Assembly (NCBI GenBank): GCA_021814085.1
Contig: JAKAJA010000003.1
Location: 1-21,520 of the forward strand
Reading direction: 5' to 3'
Source of the DNA: Acidobacteriota bacterium
Lineage (GTDB): Bacteria > Acidobacteriota > UBA4820 > DSQY01
Length of the DNA: 21,520 bases
The notes below the pieces were generated by a model, which saw only the letters and a program-made list of their open reading frames with translations, was not told the DNA's origin and did not search any database. The position numbers were made by a program, and so were the translations under genes. Below are positions 9,444 through 15,815 of this stretch, one piece after another (position 1 is the first letter of the stretch; each line of letters starts with the position of its first letter).

Positions 9444-10844
9444 ATGAAACGACTAGCGAACATCATCCTCGGCTCCAGCTTGCTCCTGAGCGGCTGCACC
9501 ATGGCGCCTAAATACGCCCGCCCGAGTCTCCCCGTCCCAGACGCATGGCCCGAAAGCGCCATCTCGACACCAGCACCCGCCGAGGTCCCTGCTCCGAACG
9601 AGCTGCCCTGGCGCGATTACTTCACCGACACGAAACTCAGGTCGGTCATCGAGCTGGCTCTGAGCAACAACCGCGACCTTAGGGTGGCGGCCCTCAACGT
9701 CCAGAAGGCGCAGGCCTTGTTCAGGATCCAGCGGGCGGAACTAACTCCCAGCGTGGGGGTGATGGCCGACGGCCAGAAGTATCGGCTTCCTGAGAAGATG
9801 ACTTCTGACGGGGTAGCCCAGATTGTCGAGCAGTACAGCGTCAATTTGAGTACGCTCTCCTGGGAACTGGACCTCTTCGGCCGTGTCCGCAGCCTCAAGG
9901 ACACGGCGCTGAACCAGTACCTGGCCACCGATCAGGCGCGCAACGCCGCGCAGATCTCCCTGGTGGCCGCGGTGGCCAATACTTACTTGACGCTGGCGGC
10001 CGACCGCGAAAACCTTGCCCTCGCAAAATCGACCCTGGAAGCGCAGCGCACGTCCTACGATTTGATCCGCAGCAGCCTGGACGCGGGAATCGCCTCCGAC
10101 CTGGACCTCCGTCAGGCGCAGAGCCAAGTAGACGCAGCCAGGGTAGACATGGCGCGGTACACGGGGTTCGTCGCTGCAAACGAAAACGCCCTGGATCTGC
10201 TCGTAGGCGTCCACGTGGCGCCTGACATGCTTCCCGGGGCGCTTGGCGACGTGGGAGAGATGAAGGCCATCTCCGCCGGGCTCCATTCAGAAATCCTCCT
10301 GCGGCGGCCCGACATCATGGCGGCCGAGTACCTGCTCAGGGGTGCAAATGCCAATATTGGGGCCGCACGCGCGGCATTCTTCCCGCGCATTAGCCTCACG
10401 GCCGGGCTCGGGACCATGAGCCCCGAACTCTCCGGTCTTTTCGACTCCGGGACGCGGACCTGGAGTTTCACCCCGCAGATCGTGGCACCTCTTTTCGCCG
10501 GCGGATCCGTTCTGGCAAACCTCAAGGCAGCGAAGGTCGACCGTGACATCGCCGTGGCTCAATACGAAAAGGCTATCCAATCGGCGTTCCGCGAGGTCAG
10601 CGATTCCCTCGTTTTCAGAACCACACTTATGGACCAGGAGGATGCGCAGCGGTCTCTTGTAGGCGCCCTCGATGAGAGCTACCGCCTTTCGGAGGCTCGC
10701 TACAAAGAGGGGATCGACGGATACCTGGGCGTACTCGTGAATCAGCGGGCGCTGTACGTCGCGCAGCGCGGCTTTGTCTCCGTCAGGCTGGCCCGCGTCA
10801 TCAATCAAGTAGACATCTACAAGGTTCTTGGGGGGGGTGCATAA
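9444..10844 (+). CDS. Outer-membrane efflux channel lipoprotein (OprM/NodT family)
   Basis: This 466-residue protein is a TolC-type outer-membrane factor. The signal peptide ends in a good lipobox 'LLSGC' (Cys18), followed by 'YARPSLPVPDAWP', typical of OprM. Two internally similar halves follow, each with long helices. Family motifs include 'SWELDLFGRVR' in the first half, 'LLRRPDIMAAEYLLRGANANIGAARAAFFPRISL' cut here to its recognisable parts LRRPDI and ANIGAARAAFFPRI, and a late 'FREVSDSL'. The start at 9444 follows the pump stop by one base and has a GGAGGGG site at 9431-9437. It completes the tripartite pump. It is the last gene of the run; an 86-base gap separates it from the stress-protein gene. 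Confidence 0.94.
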   Translation: MKRLANIILGSSLLLSGCTMAPKYARPSLPVPDAWPESAISTPAPAEVPAPNELPWRDYFTDTKLRSVIELALSNNRDLRVAALNVQKAQALFRIQRAELTPSVGVMADGQKYRLPEKMTSDGVAQIVEQYSVNLSTLSWELDLFGRVRSLKDTALNQYLATDQARNAAQISLVAAVANTYLTLAADRENLALAKSTLEAQRTSYDLIRSSLDAGIASDLDLRQAQSQVDAARVDMARYTGFVAANENALDLLVGVHVAPDMLPGALGDVGEMKAISAGLHSEILLRRPDIMAAEYLLRGANANIGAARAAFFPRISLTAGLGTMSPELSGLFDSGTRTWSFTPQIVAPLFAGGSVLANLKAAKVDRDIAVAQYEKAIQSAFREVSDSLVFRTTLMDQEDAQRSLVGALDESYRLSEARYKEGIDGYLGVLVNQRALYVAQRGFVSVRLARVINQVDIYKVLGGGA

Positions 10845-10901
10845 CCCACGCACAGAGCAAGCGATACCTCAGAATCGTGCGTTTCGTGGAGCCGAACTGG
10901 T

Positions 10902-10914
10902 CGCGTTGAACGCG
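10902..10914. promoter_or_regulatory. 13-base palindrome upstream of the stress-protein gene
   Basis: CGCGTT-G-AACGCG is a perfect odd-centred palindrome ending 16 bases before the universal-stress-protein start codon. It could be an operator, or a short hairpin near the ribosome site. No promoter elements are obvious around it. Confidence 0.25.
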
Positions 10915-10930
10915 CACCTAGGGAGCGATC

Positions 10931-11815
10931 ATGCCGACACTAAAACGAATCCTTTGTCCCGTGGACTTCTCGGAGTTCTCAGAATGGGCCTATCGCCATG
11001 CACTGTCACTCTCGGATCACTTTGAAGCAAAGGTCTTCGTGCAAAATGTGGTGGAGCTATGGCAACATCCTTCGGTCTGTTTTGCGCCTAGTGAATGCTA
11101 CGCGCCATTTCGCACCCACCTGGTAGACAGCAGCCGACAGGAGCTCCATGAACTCGTGAGTCGGGTTCCATGCACGGGAGCGCGACCTCACTGCGTAGTG
11201 CGGGAGGGAGTTGCAGCGGATGCAATTCTCTCGTTTGCTAAAGAAGACCATATGGACTTGATTGTAATGGGAACCCATGGCCGCCGGGGCGTTGATCGCC
11301 TGATGATCGGATCGGTGGCCGAGCGGGTTCTGCGACACTCTCACTGCCCGGTGATGGTCGTGCATGGGTCGCCCAGCAACGCCTGGACTTGCAGTGAGGG
11401 ACAGGCGCCCTCTCACCCTAATCCTATCCTCTACTGCACGGATTTCTCCGAGAACTCAGAGCAGGCTTTGGATTACGCGACTTTGCTTGCACGAGAGTAC
11501 AACTCGGAGCTCATTCTGGTAAACGTACTGGAAGAAGTCCCCAATCCATCCGCACTAGAAGACATGATGGCGAGAGCAATGGACCGGCTCCAGGCTTACA
11601 TTCCTATGCAACAGCGCGAGTTGGGGAGACAGCATACGACCGTGAGGGTCGGCAAACCGTACCAGCAAATCCTCGCACTGTGCATCGAGACCAAGTGCGA
11701 TTTGGTGGTAATGGCCGTGCGGGGCGCAAGCGCTTTTGATCCATCGGTCTTTGGCTCAACGACTCATCGCGTCGTCCAGTTGGCATCCTGTCCCATTCTC
11801 GCGGTTCCCGTGTGA
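10931..11815 (+). CDS. Tandem-domain universal stress protein (UspA family)
   Basis: This 294-residue protein has two Usp domains. Domain 1 (about 1-148) starts 'LKRILCPVDFSEFSE' and carries the ATP-binding loop 'GTHGRRGVDRLMIGSVAERV' from residue 114, which fits G-x2-G-x9-GS. Domain 2 (about 158-294) starts 'PILYCTDFSENSEQALDYA', but its loop 'AVRGASAFDPSVFGSTTHRV' has Ala for the first Gly, so nucleotide binding there may be weaker. Such proteins are cytoplasmic stress or starvation factors of loosely defined function. The ATG at 10931 has GGGAG at 10921-10925. Codon use looks less GC-biased than in the efflux genes. It may have its own promoter in the 86-base gap before it. Confidence 0.94.
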   Translation: MPTLKRILCPVDFSEFSEWAYRHALSLSDHFEAKVFVQNVVELWQHPSVCFAPSECYAPFRTHLVDSSRQELHELVSRVPCTGARPHCVVREGVAADAILSFAKEDHMDLIVMGTHGRRGVDRLMIGSVAERVLRHSHCPVMVVHGSPSNAWTCSEGQAPSHPNPILYCTDFSENSEQALDYATLLAREYNSELILVNVLEEVPNPSALEDMMARAMDRLQAYIPMQQRELGRQHTTVRVGKPYQQILALCIETKCDLVVMAVRGASAFDPSVFGSTTHRVVQLASCPILAVPV

Positions 11816-11885
11816 ATTGAAGTAAAGTGAAGTCCGGTGGGAGTGCCAGACGGCGGAGTGAGTCTCATAAGGGAGACGCGTCATA

Positions 11886-12191
11886 ATGGTGAGCAACGGC
11901 CACTTGTTTATCGCAATCTCTGGGAACTCTGGAGCCGGAACGGTTGAGGTAGCGCGCCAAGCTGCAGCGAGGCAGGAATGCAACCATCTGGACAAAGAGC
12001 AAACTATGACGGCCGCGGAGTTGCTGGGCGATTCTCTGCTAATTCAAGAACAGGTCGACGAGGCGGCGCGTGCGGTCATGCCCGGTTCGGGAATAAGCCC
12101 ATTGTCGAAGCCTCCAGCGATGCGCGGCGAACCCTTTCCTTTGCTCTCGGTCGACGACATCGCTCACCTGACTGCGCAGTTGGCCCTATGA
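11886..12191 (+). CDS. Short hypothetical protein, possibly truncated cytidylate-kinase-like
   Basis: This 101-residue frame has a plausible ribosome site (AGGGAGA, about 11869-11875). Its N-terminus 'FIAISGNSGAGTVEVARQAA' has the layout of the P-loop region of cytidylate-kinase-like proteins, which are often encoded near Usp genes. The later 'DKEQTMTAAELLGDS' and 'EQVDEAARAV' loosely fit the segment after that loop. The family is about 200 residues long, so if the match is right this is a shortened copy. The usual P-loop Lys is absent, but this is also the case in part of that family. The last 40 residues match nothing I recognise. From here to the insertion element (12192-12301) no gene is visible. 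Confidence 0.4.
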   Translation: MVSNGHLFIAISGNSGAGTVEVARQAAARQECNHLDKEQTMTAAELLGDSLLIQEQVDEAARAVMPGSGISPLSKPPAMRGEPFPLLSVDDIAHLTAQLAL

Positions 12192-12298
12192 GGGCATGCG
12201 CTGCCCAAGGACAGCTGGTAAGCGTCGAATGCGCGGCCGATGGGTCCTCGCAAATGAACCGAACCAATTATCCATCAACCTGCCTGCCCCGCTTGAAT

Positions 12299-13387
12299 CT
12301 AGTGTCCTGTAACAGCGGTTCGCTTGATGAGTGTGGTTGGCATGAGTGATGGTGGTCCTCTGGGCAATGCGGGCGATGCTCGCAAGGATTTCGTCAGCGG
12401 ATTTGACCCAGGTGAAGGGCTGGGGGCTTCGCTGTGGGCCTCGATATACTCGCGGATGGCCTTCTTAAGGGCGGGGACGCTATGGAACGCGCCACGTCGT
12501 ATGCTCTTTTGAGTGATCTCGGCGAACCCGCGCTCCACCAGATTGAGCCAGGAACCGTAGGTGGGAGTGGAGTGCACGTGGAAGAGAGGACGCTTGGCGA
12601 GCCAGGTCTTGATGAGGGGCGCCTTGTGCGTCCCGTAGTTGTCCATGACCATGTGGACGTCCAGCTCCGCAGGGACCGCCGCGTCCAGGGCGTCCAGGAA
12701 CTTCCGGAACTCCACCGCGCGGTGGCGCCGGTGGAGTTGCCCGAGCACCTTGCCCGTCTTGATCTCCAGCGCCGCGAAGAGGGATGTGATCCCGTGGCGA
12801 GTTTAGTCGTGGCTCTGCCGCTCCGGCTGCCCGGGCCGCATAGGCAGGATGGGCTGGGGCCGGTCGAGCGCCTGGATCTGAGACTTTTCGTCCACGCGGA
12901 CCACCACCGCGTGGTCGGGCGGGTTCGTGTAAAGCCCGACGATGTCTCGGACCTTCTCAATGAAGAACGGGTCGGGAGACAGCTTGAAGCTCTCCGTCCG
13001 GTGGGGTTGCAGGCCGAATTCGTGCCAGACGCGGCAGATGGTCATGTGGCTCAGCCCAGTGGCCTTCACCATGGCCCGTGCACTCCAGTGCGTGCACCCC
13101 TTCGGCGTGCTCTCCAGGGTCCGGACCACCACCTCTTCCACCCGGTTGTCGGTAATCGTGCGGGGGCCTCCGGGCCGGGGTTCATCGTACAGCCCCTCGA
13201 TGCGCTCCTCCACGAACCGGGTGCGCCAGACACCGACGGTCTGCGGCGTCACCCGCATATTTCTTGCCACGGTCTGATTATCCGCCCCGCACGCGCACGC
13301 CAGAACAATGCGCGCTTGGCGCGCGAGCTGCGGAAGCGTCCGGGACCGGTGAGCGATAGGCTCCAACGCTTGCCTCTCCCCTTCCAT
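12299..13387 (-). pseudogene. IS630-family transposase, interrupted by a stop codon and a frameshift
   Basis: On the minus strand the first part (13387 to 12803) has the helix-turn-helix N-terminus ('LPQLARQARIVLACA', 'TVGVWRTRFVEERIEGL') and the first catalytic Asp in 'VDEKSQIQALDR'. An in-frame TAA at 12803-12805 follows 'ERQSHD'. The same frame resumes with 'TRHGITSLFAALEIKTG' and carries the second Asp ('MVMDNYGTHK') and the Glu ('WLNLVERGF') of the DDE triad. Near 12412-12424 the expected continuation 'FTWVKSADEILASIARI' is found in a neighbouring frame, so a base appears to be lost there. Homology upstream of the first ATG ('IRTGRPKAALVL', to about 13423) has no ATG/GTG/TTG start. The last frame ends at a TAG formed by the element end plus the TA duplication. 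The enzyme is not expected to be active. Confidence 0.85.
12302..12315 (+). repeat. Left terminal inverted repeat of the IS630 element
   Basis: GTGTCCTGTAACAG pairs with the right end at 12 of 14 positions. The TA at 12300-12301 is one copy of the target duplication. Confidence 0.8.
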
Positions 13388-13481
13388 CAGGACCAGTGCA
13401 GCTTTGGGACGACCGGTGCGGATGGCGTTTCTCCACCAATTTATTACAACACCAAGGCATTATGCCTTATTTGAGTTATTC

Positions 13482-13495
13482 CTGTTATAGGACAT
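13482..13495 (-). repeat. Right terminal inverted repeat of the IS630 element
   Basis: Read on the minus strand this is ATGTCCTATAACAG. The second TA copy is at 13496-13497. Confidence 0.8.
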
Positions 13496-13547
13496 TAGGC
13501 CAAGTCTATTCGTTAAACCTTGGACGATCTTGGGCGGTCTAAATGTG

Positions 13548-13581
13548 GCGGGACGTCGCAGGATGACGTGCGGCGTCTCGC
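13548..13581 (+). other. Strong hairpin upstream of the secreted-protein gene
   Basis: GCGGGACGTCGC (13548-13559) and GCGGCGTCTCGC (13570-13581) can pair over 12 positions in RNA (ten Watson-Crick, two G-U) around a 10-base loop. No T-run follows, so it is not an ordinary intrinsic terminator. It lies between the insertion element and the next gene (13496-13712), where no coding sequence is visible. It could be a leader structure of that gene or a palindromic extragenic repeat. Confidence 0.4.
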
Positions 13582-13712
13582 GGAATGAGGGTTGTGCAAG
13601 GTCTCGTGATCTCGGGCCATAAATTCCACTAGGAGTCCAGAAGGGCATGGATGAGACTTCCCAAACTTGAGCCGACGGCAGACTGTACTTCGTCCATATG
13701 AGGAGAATATTC

Positions 13713-14804
13713 ATGCGCATTCCGTTGGATCAGAGACGCTGGTTTTGGAAATCTGGGGGCATGTGTACCGTCGCCAGCCTCCTGTTCATCCTGGTTGCGG
13801 CTCATAGTGACGCGACCGAACTCGTGTGCCGTCCAGCGCCGCCGAACATCCGAGTGGACGGCTCCGCCTCAGAGTGGGCGGGAGTGCAATCGATGGAGCT
13901 TCCTGGAGGAGATGGCATCATCCAGGCGGCGTGGAGTTCGAATTGTCTTTACCTTCTCGTTCAAATCAAGGATCCAACCTTGGCGTTCCTTGTTCTTCTC
14001 CAGGGAATGGAACTAAGGTTTTCAGAAGAGCGGGAAGGAAGCGCCGGTTATGCGCTCAGATACGCTGGCTCAGAGGTCCTCGCACGTGAGATCGAGACCG
14101 CACACAACCCCTTCTCCAAGACCCTCTCTGAATCAAATCAGCCCGCAGTTGGGCTACCCGCAAAACCTCCGGCGGGGATGCGCCCCCCGTCCGGCGACAA
14201 TCAAGTCTCCGCCAGCCCACCCACAAGGCCCGGCCCGCCACCAGGCGCCGGCTCGGAAAATGCAATGGTTCGCGCCGCATTGAAGAAAACCATGGACCCA
14301 GGGATTGTCATCGTGACCAAGGGTAGGGAGCACTCGATGCAATTGGAGTGCACGAGCGATGGCCCATGCGCCGCATCCGCCTATGAGACGCCCTTCTTTC
14401 TGTATGAAATCTCCATACCTTGGAACAGCTTCGCAGCCACCAAGACCACTTCCGGTGACCACGTCATCAAGAAGCTTTTCCTGGGGCTCATCATCCCTGA
14501 ACTCAGCCAAGACGCCGAGATTCACGAGGAGCGAGGTTCAGCCGGGGCAGCGATGGGCGGCCGGGGCGGGATGGGCGGGGGACCCGGAGGTATGGGAGGC
14601 GGCCCCGGTGGGATGGGCGGTGGCCGGGGCGGGATGGGCGGAGGTCCGGGAGGATCGGGGGCTCCGGGTGGCCCGCCTGGGGGGCCCAGGGAGGGCCCTA
14701 ACTACTCGGTGTCCAAGCCCGTTCGATGGTTGGATTTGATCCTTGCCGACACTCCGCCTGCAGCTTCCGGATCTCCTGCGGGCGCTCTCCATTCTCCGGA
14801 TTAG
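13713..14804 (+). CDS. Secreted CBM9/DOMON-like protein with Gly/Met-rich insert, function unknown
   Basis: This is a 363-residue exported protein. The ATG at 13713 has AGGAG at 13700-13704; the ATG at 13698 contains that site and is less likely. A signal peptide covers roughly residues 1-35 (hydrophobic core 'VASLLFILVAA'). The mature N-terminus 'IRVDGSASEWAG' followed by 'IQAAWSSNCLYLLVQIKDP' matches the opening strands of carbohydrate-binding family 9/DOMON-like beta-sandwiches. The matching later strands are 'FFLYEISIPWNSF' and 'KKLFLGLIIPEL'. Between them is a Pro-rich linker (about 150-190), and near the C-terminus a Gly/Met-rich stretch (about 281-328) lies before a final strand 'PVRWLDLILAD'. 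I do not recognise a specific function; ligand binding at the cell surface is only an inference. It stands alone, between the insertion element and a 303-base gap. Confidence 0.72.
   Translation: MRIPLDQRRWFWKSGGMCTVASLLFILVAAHSDATELVCRPAPPNIRVDGSASEWAGVQSMELPGGDGIIQAAWSSNCLYLLVQIKDPTLAFLVLLQGMELRFSEEREGSAGYALRYAGSEVLAREIETAHNPFSKTLSESNQPAVGLPAKPPAGMRPPSGDNQVSASPPTRPGPPPGAGSENAMVRAALKKTMDPGIVIVTKGREHSMQLECTSDGPCAASAYETPFFLYEISIPWNSFAATKTTSGDHVIKKLFLGLIIPELSQDAEIHEERGSAGAAMGGRGGMGGGPGGMGGGPGGMGGGRGGMGGGPGGSGAPGGPPGGPREGPNYSVSKPVRWLDLILADTPPAASGSPAGALHSPD
14553..14694 (+). repeat. In-gene tandem repeat encoding Gly-Gly-Met units
   Basis: Imperfect tandem copies of an 18-21-base unit (core GGGATGGGCGG) encode about five GGM blocks separated by GGP or GGR, and then a Gly/Pro-rich tail. 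The reading frame is kept, so copy number may vary without breaking the protein. Confidence 0.75.
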
Positions 14805-15028
14805 GACCTCAGGCGGGAGTGGAACGACCGACTTGCGGGATGTACCGCGATGCCCGATTCTGGGCCGCATGGCTTCAATGCGAGGCGGCATGCAGGGGAA
14901 AGTCGGGCTTGCCTGGAGCGAATCCCAAAGGCGAAGCTGGACTCCTTGGCTTTCCGAGTGGAGGCCAGGCGAGTGAACGCCATCGACTTCGGGAGACCGA
15001 AGAATGGCCTGTGGGTTGAGGTCGCCTC
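14805..15028. other. Intergenic stretch without recognisable gene
   Basis: I see no supported coding sequence, RNA gene or terminator here. Short frames on both strands have no ribosome sites and no family resemblance. The promoter region of the second efflux operon follows it. Confidence 0.5.
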
Positions 15029-15064
15029 TTGACATTATAAAATATTCGTTTCAAATTAGTATTT
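15029..15064 (+). promoter_or_regulatory. Promoter/operator region of the TetR-led ABC exporter operon
   Basis: A perfect -35 hexamer TTGACA (15029-15034) opens a 40-base AT-rich island in a GC-rich region. It contains a 25-base imperfect palindrome (15040-15064, centre 15052) with arms AAATATTCGTTT and AAATTAGTATTT, matching at 9 of 12 positions. No textbook -10 lies at 17-bp spacing, so the exact promoter is unclear; the palindrome covers the expected -10 region. A TetR gene starts 43 bases downstream, so this is the best candidate for its autoregulatory operator. Confidence 0.5.
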
Positions 15065-15107
15065 CAGTAATGGCTCTCGCCATTCAGGGAGCCGGAGGAG
15101 CTGCCCT

Positions 15108-15794
15108 ATGGTCGCTAAGAGGAAGAGGTCGGCCGAAACCCAGCTTGGCCTGCTTGAGGCCGCCGGCATCGCCTTCGCGGAGAAGGGCTATCGGGACGCC
15201 ACGGTCGAGGAGATCTGCAGGCGGGCTCATGCCAACATCGCAGCCGTGAACTATCACTTCGGGAGCAAGGAGAAGCTCTATGCAGCGGCGTGGCGTCATT
15301 CCTTCGCCCAGTCTCTCCGATCTCACCCGCCGGACGGCGGCGTGGACGAGAGCGCCCCGCCCGAGGAGCGCCTGAGGGGAGCGGTGACGGCTCTCCTCCA
15401 CAGGATCGCCGACGAGGACAACCGGGAGTTCCCCATCGCCATGAGGGAGCGCGCCAACCCTACCGGTCTGCTGAACGAGGTCATGCGCAAGGACCTCCAA
15501 CCCCAGTTCATGCGCCTGGAAAAGCCGGTGAGGGAACTGCTCGGCCCAGTCGCCATGGAGCAGCAGGTGCGCTTCTGCACCATGAGCATCATCAGCCAGT
15601 GCCTCGACGGCGGTATGTTGAGCCGGGCCAGCGCGGAGAAATGGCGAGGAAAGGACGCACCGCCGGCCATCGAGGACGTCGAGGCTTTCGCGGCTCATGT
15701 GCTGAGGTTCTCCGTGGCGGGGATCGCGGCCTTCCGAGGAGAAGGGAAGAAGGAAACCAGGACGCGGAGCCACGGCCCCAGAAAGGGACGATAG
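15108..15794 (+). CDS. TetR-family regulator, CecR (YbiH)-like
   Basis: This is a 228-residue repressor with an N-terminal TetR helix-turn-helix (about residues 13-58, 'ATVEEICRRAHANIAAVNYHFGSKEKLY'). The 'NIAAVNYHFGSKE' recognition region and the C-terminal part ('MRERANPTGLLNEVM', 'CTMSIISQCL') resemble the CecR/YbiH group with its DUF1956 C-terminal domain. In E. coli cecR neighbours genes for an HlyD-type adaptor and an ABC exporter (ybhGFSR), and the gene order here is comparable. The ATG at 15108 has GGAGGAG at 15094-15100. The gene heads an operon and lies 21 bases before the outer-membrane-factor gene. Its likely operator is the palindrome at 15040-15064. Confidence 0.88.
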   Translation: MVAKRKRSAETQLGLLEAAGIAFAEKGYRDATVEEICRRAHANIAAVNYHFGSKEKLYAAAWRHSFAQSLRSHPPDGGVDESAPPEERLRGAVTALLHRIADEDNREFPIAMRERANPTGLLNEVMRKDLQPQFMRLEKPVRELLGPVAMEQQVRFCTMSIISQCLDGGMLSRASAEKWRGKDAPPAIEDVEAFAAHVLRFSVAGIAAFRGEGKKETRTRSHGPRKGR

Positions 15795-15815
15795 GAATCG
15801 ATTTTGGAGCATCCG

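Larger units (their letters stand above)
12302..13495 (-). mobile_element. IS630-family insertion sequence, 1194 bp, with TA target duplication
   Basis: The ends GTGTCCTGTAACAG (12302-12315) and ATGTCCTATAACAG (reverse complement of 13482-13495) agree at 12 of 14 positions. The dinucleotide TA flanks both ends (12300-12301 and 13496-13497), as expected for IS630/Tc1-type insertion. One transposase gene on the minus strand fills the element. A perfect 7-base-arm palindrome AAGGCAT-T-ATGCCTT (13454-13468) lies between the right end and the gene and may be part of its control region. The transposase is broken, so the element cannot move on its own. Its insertion separates the stress-protein genes from the secreted-protein gene without visibly interrupting a reading frame. 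Confidence 0.88.

Noticed and set aside
12412..12805. Programmed frameshifting or recoding in the IS630 transposase
   Set aside because: The first break is a plain in-frame TAA followed by the same frame, and the second is a lost base with no slippery sequence and downstream structure that I can support; decay is simpler.
14553..14694. CRISPR-like or non-coding repeat array
   Set aside because: The units are short, without spacers, and keep the reading frame of the secreted protein.
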